A stretch of 64,000 bases of DNA from the NCBI GenBank assembly GCA_947493005.1, contig CANLOY010000001.1:868001-932000 (forward strand). The letters are read 5' to 3'. Positions 25,950-35,973 of this stretch are shown piece by piece; positions within the stretch are counted from its first letter, which is position 1; each line of letters begins with the position of its first letter. The DNA is from an uncultured Roseivirga sp. GTDB lineage: Bacteria > Bacteroidota > Bacteroidia > Cytophagales > Cyclobacteriaceae. The notes beneath the pieces are model-generated. The model saw only the letters and a program-made list of their open reading frames with translations. It was not told where the DNA came from and made no database searches. Both the position numbers and the translations under genes were made by a program.

Positions 25950-26777
25950 TTGGCACTAGATCAAATACAAGAATCGAGCGAAAAGGAAATGGGTTTCCTT
26001 GACCACCTGGAAGAATTGAGGTGGCATTTGGTACGTTCGGTTATGGCTATTTTTGTTTTTTCCGTTGCGGCATTTCTTGCCAAGACGTTCATTTTTGATG
26101 TGGTGATTTTAGGCCCTACCAGACAAGATTTCTGGACCTACAGAATGTTGTGTGACCTGGCCGAAAAACTAAGCTCGCCAGCACTTTGCCTTGGAGATAT
26201 TCCCATGGAAATTCAGAACAGGCAGGTTGGAGGTCAGTTTCTGATGCACATCAAATCATCATTTATCATTGGTTTGATTCTGGCTTTTCCATACACCTTT
26301 TGGGAGATATGGCGATTTGTTAAGCCTGGCTTAAGAACAGGCGAAAAGAGGGCATCAAGAGGAGTAGTGTTTGTAGTGACGGTACTGTTTCTGATAGGGG
26401 TGCTCTTTGGCTACTTCATAGTAACTCCATTGAGTGTTAACTTCCTGGCCAACTATGAACTCAGCCAGTACATTAAGAATGATATAGACATTTCATCCAT
26501 ACTGGCCATTGTAGGAATGTTACCCTTGGCTTGTGGACTGATGTTCCAATTGCCGGTGGTTACCTATATGCTTTCCAAAGCAGGTATTGTAACGCCTAAG
26601 CTGATGAAGCGTTACAGGCGCCACTCAATAGTGGTTATTTTGGTAATATCGGCCATTATTACTCCTCCGGATATTATTAGTCAGTTGTTAATTGCTTTCC
26701 CTTTGACGCTGCTCTACGAAATTAGTATTATGATATCACGCAGGATAGAAAGAAAACAGAAAAAGAAAAATCCATGA
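25950..26777 (+). CDS. tatC: Sec-independent (Tat) translocase subunit TatC
   Basis: TatC recognises twin-arginine signals and forms the core of the Tat receptor complex. The 275-residue protein has the typical N-terminus (FLDHLEELRWHLVRS), six membrane segments and the PFEIWRF-like pattern FWEIWRFVKPGL. An insertion of about 40 residues after the first membrane helix is usual in Bacteroidota. The start is a TTG directly after the glyA stop; ATG 25989 would cut off 13 residues. A Tat substrate candidate in this window is glycosylasparaginase. Confidence 0.95.
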   Translation: MALDQIQESSEKEMGFLDHLEELRWHLVRSVMAIFVFSVAAFLAKTFIFDVVILGPTRQDFWTYRMLCDLAEKLSSPALCLGDIPMEIQNRQVGGQFLMHIKSSFIIGLILAFPYTFWEIWRFVKPGLRTGEKRASRGVVFVVTVLFLIGVLFGYFIVTPLSVNFLANYELSQYIKNDIDISSILAIVGMLPLACGLMFQLPVVTYMLSKAGIVTPKLMKRYRRHSIVVILVISAIITPPDIISQLLIAFPLTLLYEISIMISRRIERKQKKKNP

Positions 26778-27208
26778 AAAAGGTAGGAATTGGTGGCGAT
26801 CACGCTGGCTTTGAGTACAAACAACAAGTAATTTCATTTTTAGAGAGCCAGGGCTACGAAGTGAAGGACTTTGGTCCTGATTCTTCAGATTCTGTAGACT
26901 ACCCGGATTATATTCATCCTATGGCTACTGCCATAGAAAAAGGTGAGCTTGATGCTGGTATTGCCATTTGTGGTAGTGGTAATGGTGTTTGTATGACTGC
27001 CAACAAGCATCAGGGTATTCGTGCCGCTTTGGTTTGGGAAACAGAACTGGCTGCACTTTCCAGACAACACAATAACGCCAATGTAGTTTGTATCCCGGCA
27101 AGGTTTGTTAGCTATGATCTGGCGCAAAATATGGTTTCAACCTTTTTAAGTACCGACTTTGAAGGAGGTCGCCACGAAAGAAGAGTTGACAAGATCAGCT
27201 GTCAATAA
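26774..27208 (+). CDS. rpiB: Ribose 5-phosphate isomerase B
   Basis: The enzyme interconverts ribose 5-phosphate and ribulose 5-phosphate in the pentose phosphate pathway. The 144-residue protein shows the RpiB signature: GGDHAGFEYK, DYPDYIHP, and Cys66 in ICGSGNG (the proton-transfer residue of the family), then NKHQGIRAAL. Its ATG overlaps the tatC stop by 4 bp (ATGA), indicating translational coupling. The 3' end overlaps the convergent membrane-protein gene by 7 bp. Confidence 0.95.
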   Translation: MKKVGIGGDHAGFEYKQQVISFLESQGYEVKDFGPDSSDSVDYPDYIHPMATAIEKGELDAGIAICGSGNGVCMTANKHQGIRAALVWETELAALSRQHNNANVVCIPARFVSYDLAQNMVSTFLSTDFEGGRHERRVDKISCQ

Positions 27209-28203
27209 CCTAGAAACATAGTAGCTAACGCTGCAATCAGTAGCGAAATAAAGAGTAGTTCTGCCATCACTTTTTTGGATAGTGAAACGAGCATTTTTGT
27301 GCTAAAGTAGCTCAAAGCAGGAATAGTAAGTGCTAGCGCTAATACATTGTTGCTGCCAAAAATGGCAAATGTCAATATACCAAAGAAGCCAACCCAGGTC
27401 ATAGATTTTTGCACCAAAATCTGATGGTTGGTCATACCCAAACCTGAAAAATGCTGTATTACAGCAATAAGGCTAAGGGCCAGTCCCAGCGAAAAAGCAA
27501 CAAGTGCCTGATCAAAACCAGAACCTATGGTTTTGGCTGATACGATAGCAGTGAAGAATGTATTTAGAAAACCAGTGTCGTTGTCCAGAACAAAGAAAAC
27601 AACCCAGGCAATCAGTATGGGTAATATAAAGCCCCAAGTCATAAGAAAGTACCTTCTGGTAATGGTGCTGGAGTAAAGCAAATAGATAATAAGCACCGAT
27701 ACATAAAGCCAGAAGAAAGGGTAGTAGAATAGGGTAGCCAAGCCAATGGTGAACCCTGTGCTTAAAATGTTCTCTTCAGTACCTCGGTATTTAATATGAT
27801 AGAATAAAAAGTTGAGGCTTATCAGAATAAAAGAAGACCCGATCAGCGATGGGCTTAATAAGTAGAAATCCTTAGAAGCACTGATTATAATGATGTATAA
27901 AGCAGCTGGAATAAATGTACTCTCTTCAAAAGAAGCATTTCTGATAAAAATAGAATTCAGCAAGATACTATTCAGGAGTATCAAGACAGCCGCTAGAACA
28001 GCACTTAGGAGAACAGAATTAATTGATTTGAGACCAGAAAAAGTTAAATCAGATAATGGTCCTGAATGATCGTATTGTTGAAGCACTGTTAATACTGATT
28101 CATCAGAATTTGAAAAAAAGAAAAAAACCACCCTGCTGATCACCAGAATAAGGATCAGGGCAACAATTCTATAGGGGTCGTTTTTCTTAAAGTACTTAAA
28201 CAA
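27202..28203 (-). CDS. Polytopic membrane protein, DUF6427-like
   Basis: The 333-residue protein has about ten hydrophobic segments and almost no long soluble loops. The N-terminus MFKYFKKNDPYRIVALILILV is like a Bacteroidota-restricted membrane family (DUF6427). Function is unknown. It is transcribed divergently from rbfA. Confidence 0.7.
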   Translation of the reverse strand: MFKYFKKNDPYRIVALILILVISRVVFFFFSNSDESVLTVLQQYDHSGPLSDLTFSGLKSINSVLLSAVLAAVLILLNSILLNSIFIRNASFEESTFIPAALYIIIISASKDFYLLSPSLIGSSFILISLNFLFYHIKYRGTEENILSTGFTIGLATLFYYPFFWLYVSVLIIYLLYSSTITRRYFLMTWGFILPILIAWVVFFVLDNDTGFLNTFFTAIVSAKTIGSGFDQALVAFSLGLALSLIAVIQHFSGLGMTNHQILVQKSMTWVGFFGILTFAIFGSNNVLALALTIPALSYFSTKMLVSLSKKVMAELLFISLLIAALATMFLGY

Positions 28204-28284
28204 GAGCTCTTCTGTAAGGAGATTGCAAATAAGCTAAAAAATGCGCTGGAAGGAAAATCAATAATTATATCAGATATTTGTGGC

Positions 28285-28665
28285 ATGGCAGGAAGTAAAA
28301 GGCAACAACAGTTTTCCAAACTTATTCAGAAAGAGATAAGCCGAATATTACAGCAGAACTATTCGGGTAATTTTATGGGGAAACTCATTACCGTAACGGA
28401 TGTTGAAATGAGCCCCGATTTAGGTTTGGCAAGATTGTATATCAGCGTTTTTCCAATGGGTGCCGCCAAAGATGTATTGGAGTTCTTAAATAATGAGAAG
28501 TCGAAAATCAGAGGTGCCTTAGGTAGATCAATTGGTAAAGACGTAAGAATTATTCCGGAACTGGCCTTTTTTATTGATAGTACTGCTGAAACAGGTTCAA
28601 GAATGGATAGCCTGATCGACTCCCTCGATATTCCTAAAGAAGATAAGGAAACAGAAGAAGATTGA
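28285..28665 (+). CDS. rbfA: 30S ribosome-binding factor A
   Basis: The 126-residue KH-fold protein helps mature the 5' end of 16S rRNA in the small subunit. Family features are the N-terminal QQQFSKLIQKEISRIL, VTVTDVEMSPDLGLARLYISVFP-like strand pair and the RIIPELAFFIDST strand near the C-terminus. The acidic tail is usual. Its stop TGA overlaps the TTG start of the downstream permease (TTGA). Confidence 0.93.
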   Translation: MAGSKRQQQFSKLIQKEISRILQQNYSGNFMGKLITVTDVEMSPDLGLARLYISVFPMGAAKDVLEFLNNEKSKIRGALGRSIGKDVRIIPELAFFIDSTAETGSRMDSLIDSLDIPKEDKETEED

Positions 28666-29891
28666 ATGTCTCGTCTTTCATAGCGAAACGATATTTCAAG
28701 GCCAAAAAGAGCAAGAACTTCATACAGATACTATCAAGAGTATCTATGATTGGTGTTGCCATTGGCTCTATGGCACTAATCATTGTGCTTTCGGTATTCA
28801 ATGGCTTGGGAGAAGTACTTCGTTCGGTATACAAAACCTTTGACCCAGACCTTAAAATAGAAGCAGTAAAGGGAAAATCCTTTGAAGTAACCGAGGCATT
28901 TGTTTCGCAGATTGAAGATATAGAAGGCATAAAATCCACGGCTCAGGTTATAGAAGATAATGCCCTTGTTACCTATCGCGATAAGCAAGTGGTGGTAAGG
29001 ATGAAAGGAATAGAAGAGAGTTATTTAAGAGTAAACAAGTTAGATACGTTTCTGCTTAGAGGTGAGCTGAAGTTTCAGAATAGCACTGGGGACGAACTGG
29101 CCATACTTGGTGCCGGGGTAGCTTATGAACTGGATATAAAATGGAATAACGATCTGTTCGATATGCAAATCATTTATCCACGTAACGTAAGGCCCGGAGG
29201 AACACTTCGTACCAATATGTTAAGAAAAATACGTATTGATGCAGGGGCCGTTTTCAGTGTGGAAACTGCTTATGACGAATCATTGGTACTAACATCACTG
29301 AACGTAGCCAAAAGAGTGTTAGGTTACGAAAAGCAACGCACTTCTATAGAAGCTTATCTGGAGCCAGGTGCTAACCTTGAACGAGTTAAGTCGGAACTAA
29401 AAAACATATTAGGCACTGACTTTAAAGTAACGGATAGTGATGAACAGCATGCTGAATTGTTGAAAGCCGTTAAAATAGAGAAACTCTTTGTTTATATAGG
29501 CCTCACATTTATTACCCTGATTGCTTCTTTTAACATATTCTTTTCGCTTTCTATGCTGGCTATTGAAAAGCGCAGAGACATGTCCATTCTATTCGCCATT
29601 GGGGCTACAAAAAAACTGGTCAGGAGAGTTTTTCTAAAGCAAGGAGTGATGATTGCATTTGTGGGCTCCTTTATCGGATTATTTGCCGGCTTGATTTTCT
29701 GCTGGCTTCAAAAAGAGTTTGGCCTTATTGGATTGGGCATGACCAATTCAGTTGTTCAGGCGTACCCTGTAAAGGTGGTTTGGCTTGATTTTCTGTGGGT
29801 TGGGCTGAGTATTTCAGTGGTCACTATGGTCACAGCATACAGGCCTGCGGTGATTGCCTCAAAAGTGAACCCGATTCATCATTTAGACTAA
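28662..29891 (+). CDS. ABC transporter permease, LolC/LolE (FtsX/MacB) family
   Basis: This 409-residue inner membrane protein has one N-terminal membrane helix (about 25-50), a large periplasmic domain (about 50-260) and three C-terminal helices (FtsX domain, with SMLAIEKRRDMSILFAIGATKK). The family sorts lipoproteins to the outer membrane or exports small molecules with a separate ATPase, which is not nearby. The start is TTG, overlapping the rbfA stop; it gives the family's usual N-terminus (FIAKRYFKAKKSKNF). Confidence 0.9.
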   Translation: MNVSSFIAKRYFKAKKSKNFIQILSRVSMIGVAIGSMALIIVLSVFNGLGEVLRSVYKTFDPDLKIEAVKGKSFEVTEAFVSQIEDIEGIKSTAQVIEDNALVTYRDKQVVVRMKGIEESYLRVNKLDTFLLRGELKFQNSTGDELAILGAGVAYELDIKWNNDLFDMQIIYPRNVRPGGTLRTNMLRKIRIDAGAVFSVETAYDESLVLTSLNVAKRVLGYEKQRTSIEAYLEPGANLERVKSELKNILGTDFKVTDSDEQHAELLKAVKIEKLFVYIGLTFITLIASFNIFFSLSMLAIEKRRDMSILFAIGATKKLVRRVFLKQGVMIAFVGSFIGLFAGLIFCWLQKEFGLIGLGMTNSVVQAYPVKVVWLDFLWVGLSISVVTMVTAYRPAVIASKVNPIHHLD

Positions 29892-30110
29892 GTAGACAGT
29901 TAAGTTATTGAGAAAGCTTTTTCTACCCGGAACGGAGCTGAAGGGTATTATGAACCAGTAAACACCTCAAAGTGAGACATGTTTCTTTCACTGGGTTCAG
30001 GATAAAAAGAGGGTATGATATCTTTCTTGTAAAGCAGTAAAAAATTTACGTTGCCATAGTGTTTTTCCGTTTAGAAGAAATCTTTAATTTGCGATTCGCT
30101 CAAAATTCAA

Positions 30111-33044
30111 ATGAAGGTTTCTACTGCTCAACCGTTCCAATTAATCTACTCATTGTTTCAGCATGAGTACCTCGGATATTTATTCGAATCTTTTGTTGTG
30201 CAACTTGACGAAAAAGGGCGTTTAACACTTCAGCATCAGAATATTTCGGCTAAAAATGCCAAAGAGTTCTCCTCGGGTCTCAACGAAGTAGACTATGAGC
30301 TGATTCGCCTGATGGATGAAATGCAGCAGGAAGCCATTGTGCTGAAGTTTTACAATCAAAAAGTAAAACCTGCCGACTTCTTTTTTAAAGTCTATGACAA
30401 AGAAAAAGGAGATAAGGCCTTACAAAGTACTATACACCACTATCTGGAACATAGAAGAGCTAAAATTCTCGACTTGCTGGGTGGTAAAATGGTGTTTGAA
30501 ATGGGACGAGATGGAGAACCGGCCTGGAAGCAGCTTCATTGGCAAAAAGAGAAGGCTAGCGTACTATTCCATTTTAGGAGAAACGAAGAGAACACGCATT
30601 ACTTTCCAACGATTAAGCACGAAGGGGAAAAGATAGAGTGGCAATACAATGGTTCTTATCTGATTTGCCATGAGCCCGCCTGGCTGATTGTGGAAAACAA
30701 GATTTTACGTTTTGCCAAAAATGTAGATGGCAATAAACTGAAGCCTTTTCTTAACAAAAAATTCATTGTTGTACCAAGAAAGGTGGAGGAAACCTACTAC
30801 CAGAAATTTGTCACCCAACTTGTCGCATCTTTCGATGTTTACGCAAAAGGGTTTGATATTAATACAGAAAGTTATCCCGTAAAACCAACGATTTCTTTTT
30901 CAGAACTTGTGCAAGCAACTAGTGGTGATTTGTTTGATAAGAATGGTGGCGCCAATACCCAAACCGATGAGGATAATAAGATTTTATTCAAGCTAGGCTT
31001 TGACTACGGCCCCTACCAATTTGGCTATGAAAAGGCTCCAAACTCTTCTGTAAAACTGGATAAGGAAGAAGACAACTATGTTTTCCATAAGGTTAAGCGA
31101 GATGCCGATATTGAAATAGAAGTTGTTCAGAAGCTACATGAATCTGGCTTGAAACTTCAGAATGGAAGAGTTTCTTTACCAAGAGGCCAGGCCTTTTCCT
31201 GGCTAAGCGAAAATGCAGAGTTGCTGGAAGCGTTTGATATTTCCATAAAGCAAACGAATGTAGAAAAGAAGAAATATTTTGTAGGAGAATCATCACTTGA
31301 AATTAAAGTGAATGAGAGTATTGATTGGTTCGATATCCATGCCATTGTAAAATTTGGTGACTTTGAGATTTCCTTCAACGAACTTCGAAAACTGATCAAC
31401 AAAAGGAAGAAAGAGATTACACTGCCCAATGGTGAAATAGCAGTAATACCCGATGCCTGGCTAACAGATTATGCCGAGCTTTTCGCGTTTCTAGAAGAAG
31501 ATAGCTCTGATAATAAGCTGAAGCTTCGCAAACACCACCTTTCTTTGATTCAGGATCTGACCAACGGAAAGCTTGCTCAGGTGACTATGGACAGAAAGCT
31601 TCAGAAGCTACAAGGCTTTGAAGAAATTGAAGACTATGAAGTGCCGGCCAGATTCAAAGGAGAGCTACGCCCGTATCAGAAGGCAGGCTATAATTGGATG
31701 CGCTTTTTAGCGGAGTACAGTTTCGGAGGATGTTTGGCAGATGATATGGGACTTGGAAAAACAGTTCAGACACTGGCCTTGCTTCAAGCGCAAAAGGTTG
31801 AAGGAGCGCAAAATACCTCTTTGTTGGTGATGCCCACTTCATTGATTTACAACTGGCAGATTGAAGCATCTAAGTTTACACCAGACCTGAAGGTGTTGAT
31901 TTATGCAGGTTCTCATAGAAATAAAAACCCGGAGATTTTTGCAGGTTATGATCTGGTCATTACTTCCTATGGAATAACACGAATAGATATAGACATCCTG
32001 AAGTCATTTTACTTCAACTACATTATTCTTGATGAATCTCAGGCCATAAAAAACCCAGACTCTCAGATCGCGAAATCTGTAGGTCAGTTGAAGTCCAGAC
32101 ATAGGCTTATACTTACTGGTACACCTTTAGAAAATAGCACGTTGGATTTGTGGTCTCAGCTCAGTTTTATCAATCCAGGCTTATTGGGCAACGAGAAGTA
32201 CTTTAAGAATGAGTTTCAGTTACCTATTGAGCGAAAACAAGATGTAGAGAAAACCAGAAAGCTCAATGTTATCATAAAGCCTTTTATACTGAGAAGGCAG
32301 AAATCTCAAGTAGCAAAAGACCTTCCCGAAAAAATTGAAAGTGTCAAGTTCAGCGAAATGACTCCTGAACAGGCTGAAAAATACGAGGAGGTAAAGTCTT
32401 TTTATCGGAATAAAATCCTCGATACCATAGAGAAGAGTGGAATTAAGAAATCACAACTTTTGTTGCTACAAGGTTTAACCAAACTGAGACAGATTGCTAA
32501 CCATCCATTAATGGTGGAAGAAGGTTTTGAAGGTGATTCTGGTAAACTGGAAGACATCCGCTACATGATTAATGCAGCACTTAGTAAGGGGCATAAGATT
32601 TTAGTATTTAGCCAGTTTGTGAAACACTTGAGTATTGTCAGAAAAGAATTCGATGAAAAAGGGTTGAAGTATGCCTATTTAGATGGAACTACCAAAGACA
32701 GGCAAGGCCAGGTAGACCTTTTTCAGAATAACGATGACATCAAAATCTTCTTGATTTCACTTCGTGCCGGGGGCTTAGGCCTTAATTTGACTGCCGCAGA
32801 TTATGTATTCTTATTAGACCCTTGGTGGAACCCTGCTATTGAAGAGCAAGCAGTAGACAGGGCGCATAGAATTGGACAAAAGAACACGGTGTTTACTTAT
32901 AAGTTTATTACCAGAGATACAGTTGAGGAAAAGATATTGGCACTTCAGAAGAATAAGTTAAAGCTGGCTTCAGACCTAATCACCACTGAGGAGAGCTTTA
33001 TCAAAAAGCTGACAACAGACGACATTTCCGAACTGTTGGCGTAA
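30111..33044 (+). CDS. SNF2-family DEAD/DEAH-type helicase
   Basis: The 977-residue protein has an N-terminal half without recognised motifs (1-515) and a C-terminal Swi2/Snf2 ATPase: Walker A DDMGLGKT (about 542-549), DESQ box (about 642), LTGTPLENS, then the second RecA lobe with FSQFVKHL, LISLRAGGLGLNLT and DRAHRIGQ. Such bacterial SNF2 proteins translocate on DNA, likely to remodel stalled polymerase or nucleoprotein. It has no nearby methylase or nuclease, so it does not look like a defence gene here. Confidence 0.92.
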   Translation: MKVSTAQPFQLIYSLFQHEYLGYLFESFVVQLDEKGRLTLQHQNISAKNAKEFSSGLNEVDYELIRLMDEMQQEAIVLKFYNQKVKPADFFFKVYDKEKGDKALQSTIHHYLEHRRAKILDLLGGKMVFEMGRDGEPAWKQLHWQKEKASVLFHFRRNEENTHYFPTIKHEGEKIEWQYNGSYLICHEPAWLIVENKILRFAKNVDGNKLKPFLNKKFIVVPRKVEETYYQKFVTQLVASFDVYAKGFDINTESYPVKPTISFSELVQATSGDLFDKNGGANTQTDEDNKILFKLGFDYGPYQFGYEKAPNSSVKLDKEEDNYVFHKVKRDADIEIEVVQKLHESGLKLQNGRVSLPRGQAFSWLSENAELLEAFDISIKQTNVEKKKYFVGESSLEIKVNESIDWFDIHAIVKFGDFEISFNELRKLINKRKKEITLPNGEIAVIPDAWLTDYAELFAFLEEDSSDNKLKLRKHHLSLIQDLTNGKLAQVTMDRKLQKLQGFEEIEDYEVPARFKGELRPYQKAGYNWMRFLAEYSFGGCLADDMGLGKTVQTLALLQAQKVEGAQNTSLLVMPTSLIYNWQIEASKFTPDLKVLIYAGSHRNKNPEIFAGYDLVITSYGITRIDIDILKSFYFNYIILDESQAIKNPDSQIAKSVGQLKSRHRLILTGTPLENSTLDLWSQLSFINPGLLGNEKYFKNEFQLPIERKQDVEKTRKLNVIIKPFILRRQKSQVAKDLPEKIESVKFSEMTPEQAEKYEEVKSFYRNKILDTIEKSGIKKSQLLLLQGLTKLRQIANHPLMVEEGFEGDSGKLEDIRYMINAALSKGHKILVFSQFVKHLSIVRKEFDEKGLKYAYLDGTTKDRQGQVDLFQNNDDIKIFLISLRAGGLGLNLTAADYVFLLDPWWNPAIEEQAVDRAHRIGQKNTVFTYKFITRDTVEEKILALQKNKLKLASDLITTEESFIKKLTTDDISELLA

Positions 33045-33093
33045 GAGTAGCTTTCCTTTCAGTCCCATTTAAAATCGATTATATTGCCCTGAA

Positions 33094-34467
33094 ATGGCCA
33101 AAGTCAAGAACGTATTCATCTGTCAGAACTGTGGAGCTAACTCAGCAAAATGGATTGGAAAATGCCCATCCTGCAATGAGTGGAATACCTATGTGGAAGA
33201 AGTAGTTGAAAAAGCAGATCCTTCGAAAACGTCATGGCGAGATAATTCAAGCCCTACGGTAAAGTCTAAACCAATCAATGTAAAAGAAATTGAGAAAGGT
33301 GCAGAACGCAGACTGGTAACCATTGATAAAGAACTAAACAGAGTATTGGGTGGAGGCATTGTAGCAGGGTCTCTGGTGTTGATAGGTGGAGAGCCAGGCA
33401 TAGGTAAGTCTACACTTATGCTTCAGGTGGCACTGAGTGCTTCGAAAACCAAAGTGCTTTACGTTTCCGGTGAAGAAAGCCAGCAGCAGATTAAAATGAG
33501 GGCCGAACGTATTGGCGTTAAAAGTGACAATTGTTTTATCCTTTCCGAAACCAATACCCAAAATATCTTTGCTCAGGTGAAGGAAATGACTCCTCAGGTA
33601 TTGGTAATCGATTCCATCCAAACCCTGAGTACCAACAGAATTGAATCAGCGGCAGGCTCTGTTTCGCAAGTGCGCGAATGTACTACAGAACTGATGAAGT
33701 TTGCCAAAGAAACTAACACCCCGGTTTTTCTGGTAGGGCACATTACAAAAGACGGTAGTATTGCTGGTCCCAAAGTGTTGGAGCACATGGTAGATACCGT
33801 TCTCCAATTTGAAGGAGACAGGCACTTGACCTATCGAATTCTGAGAACTGTGAAAAACAGGTTTGGTTCTACATCAGAACTGGGTATTTATGAAATGCTA
33901 GAGTCAGGACTTAGACAGGTATCTAACCCATCAGAAATACTCATCTCTCAAAGGGCCGAAGACCTTCCAGGCGTGGCTATTGGTGCTACTATTGAAGGCA
34001 ACAGGCCTCTGATGATAGAAATTCAGTCTTTAGTGAGTGCAGCAACCTATGGTACTCCACAAAGAAGCAGTACAGGCTTCGATAGCAAAAGGCTGAATAT
34101 GCTGTTAGCTGTTTTAGAAAAGCGTGGTGGCTTGCGATTCAGTAGCCAGGATGTTTTCCTCAACATTGCAGGAGGCATCCGAATAGAAGAGCCAGCCTTG
34201 GATCTGGCAGTGTGTGCCTCTCTTATCAGTTCCTATCATGACATCCCTGTTTCGGAAAAAGTAGCCTTTGCCGCAGAAGTTGGATTAGGCGGAGAAATCA
34301 GGGCCGTGAACCGAATAGAAAACCGTATTTCCGAGGCCGAAAAATTAGGCTTTGAAGAGATATACATTTCGAAGTATAATACTAAAGGTTTGGAGCTCTC
34401 CGGCCGGAAAATCACTATCAAGCCATTTGGAAAACTCAAAGAAGTTTTTGAAGATTTAATGGGTTAA
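33094..34467 (+). CDS. radA: DNA repair protein RadA
   Basis: RadA (Sms) is a RecA-like ATPase that extends branches during recombination. The 457-residue protein has the zinc finger with Cys10, Cys13, Cys24 and Cys27, Walker A GGEPGIGKST (about 98-107), the RadA-specific KNRFG motif (254-258), and a C-terminal Lon-like domain. It follows the SNF2 gene by about 50 bp and may share its transcript. Confidence 0.96.
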   Translation: MAKVKNVFICQNCGANSAKWIGKCPSCNEWNTYVEEVVEKADPSKTSWRDNSSPTVKSKPINVKEIEKGAERRLVTIDKELNRVLGGGIVAGSLVLIGGEPGIGKSTLMLQVALSASKTKVLYVSGEESQQQIKMRAERIGVKSDNCFILSETNTQNIFAQVKEMTPQVLVIDSIQTLSTNRIESAAGSVSQVRECTTELMKFAKETNTPVFLVGHITKDGSIAGPKVLEHMVDTVLQFEGDRHLTYRILRTVKNRFGSTSELGIYEMLESGLRQVSNPSEILISQRAEDLPGVAIGATIEGNRPLMIEIQSLVSAATYGTPQRSSTGFDSKRLNMLLAVLEKRGGLRFSSQDVFLNIAGGIRIEEPALDLAVCASLISSYHDIPVSEKVAFAAEVGLGGEIRAVNRIENRISEAEKLGFEEIYISKYNTKGLELSGRKITIKPFGKLKEVFEDLMG

Positions 34468-34851
34468 AGAGAAATCAACTGCTTATAGCAAGAAACTGTT
34501 TAGGTTATGTGCTAACAATCAGTGGCTGATGGCCTCATTATGTAGCTCCTGTCTTTGTCTGTTATTTCAGTTTCAGGCATCATTTCAAGTGATTTTAATC
34601 AAAACATTGTCGTTTATCTCTATAAAACCGTAGTTAGTAACATGTGGTGTAGTTCATTGATTTTTTGATAAATTCAAAAACAGCACTAGATTTTTTGATT
34701 TTATCTGTATAATATTGCATTTGTAAGCAAAAGCCTACTGATTCATACTGAATTGATAATACCGAATCTTTGGGCAAATGTTTTGATGACCTTTTTGATT
34801 GGTCTGGTATTAACCTAAAATGAATCAATACACTCGTAAATATTCTCCATT
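34468..34851. other. Intergenic region without a supported gene
   Basis: This AT-rich stretch holds no convincing gene. A 64-codon minus frame at 34634-34828 has no recognisable features. The promoter of the fibre-like gene must be near its 3' end, but I see no exact TAnnTTTG box. Confidence 0.5.
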
Positions 34852-35937
34852 ATGAAACGTTTTTCTTTCCTTCTACTCTTTGCTTTTTGTTCTGTTTCAC
34901 TTTTCGGACAGAACGAAACTGTTAATGGAAGTTTGACAATTAATCATGCTAGTCCATTGCTTATATTCAAGAACAACACTTACAATGGCGCTGCTGCTTC
35001 TGGATATATTGAATGGCGCCAATCGAATGGTACCAGAACTGGTTGGTTAGGAGATGGAAGTCCAGGAAATAATGATCTTTATTGGCAAAATGAAGTAGGA
35101 GGGAAGCTTAGTCTTTACGCTGGTGGAGGTATTGACTTGTTAAGTAATACTAGTCTTGTAGGTAATTTGAATCTCGGAACAGGTACGGGAACTACTGCGA
35201 GTATTAATTTTACCAGTTTGGCAAGAAATCAGATTGCAGTACCAATTAATACTAGCTTAGAGTTTAGAGAAGGAGTAAATGAAAGAGCCCGTTTTGTTGC
35301 GGGTAGCGGAAACTTCATCTTAAATAGCACGGCAGATTCAGGTCACAAACTTCAGGTTAATGGTACTACGCTTTTCAATGGAGCAGCTGAATTGAATTCT
35401 ACCAATGCTGTAGGTCTTTTGATGACTAACGAAACAGCTTCTCAAGGTGTAGGTACTTTATCCAATACGTTTAGGGTAGTTGCTGATTCGGATGGTGACG
35501 GTACCGGAAATATCTCACATGAGATTGGCGGAGTAGGAAGTGTCCTGACCAACTTAACAGCGAACGCTTATACCATAAAAGTTAAGACAATAGTTGATGG
35601 TGACATCGAATCCAAAAAAGTAAAAGTTTCGGCAAGCCCAGGTACATTTCCAGACTATGTCTTCAAATCAGACTACAAACTATTGACCATCGACCAACTT
35701 GAAGAGTTCATCAAAGCCAATGGTCACTTACCCAACATCCCTAAAGCCGCAGAAGTAGAAGCCAACGGCCAGGACTTAGGTTTGATTCAACAAAAGCTAT
35801 TAGAGAAAATTGAAGAGCTTACGCTTTATACAATTGAGCAGGAGAAAAAACTAGAGATATCAGATGTTAGATATCAGAAACTAGAAATCAAATACCAAAA
35901 ACTTCTCGAACGAATTGAAAAACTGGAGAAAAAGTAG
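34852..35937 (+). CDS. Secreted fibre-like protein with conserved C-terminal coiled-coil tail
   Basis: The 361-residue protein has a signal peptide (to about LFGQ), a Gly/Asn/Ser/Thr-rich beta-type body, and a conserved C-terminal module (about 265-361): [55 protein letters not shown], then a heptad coiled coil. This ending is common on secreted, tail-fibre-like proteins of Bacteroidota and likely drives trimerisation. Its role is not known; adhesion is plausible. A tandem paralog follows after 36 bp, nearly identical over long stretches of the second half. Confidence 0.8.
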   Translation: MKRFSFLLLFAFCSVSLFGQNETVNGSLTINHASPLLIFKNNTYNGAAASGYIEWRQSNGTRTGWLGDGSPGNNDLYWQNEVGGKLSLYAGGGIDLLSNTSLVGNLNLGTGTGTTASINFTSLARNQIAVPINTSLEFREGVNERARFVAGSGNFILNSTADSGHKLQVNGTTLFNGAAELNSTNAVGLLMTNETASQGVGTLSNTFRVVADSDGDGTGNISHEIGGVGSVLTNLTANAYTIKVKTIVDGDIESKKVKVSASPGTFPDYVFKSDYKLLTIDQLEEFIKANGHLPNIPKAAEVEANGQDLGLIQQKLLEKIEELTLYTIEQEKKLEISDVRYQKLEIKYQKLLERIEKLEKK

Positions 35938-35973
35938 AATAGAGTTTAACACTAATTTCAAACCAATATAGTT

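Noticed and set aside
30111-33044. SNF2 helicase as part of a DISARM- or other defence system
   Set aside because: No methylase, nuclease or phospholipase gene is next to it; neighbours are housekeeping genes.
34634-34828. A 64-codon minus-strand frame between radA and the fibre-like gene
   Set aside because: It has no recognisable domain, signal or coupling, and lies in an AT-rich gap; a chance frame is more likely.
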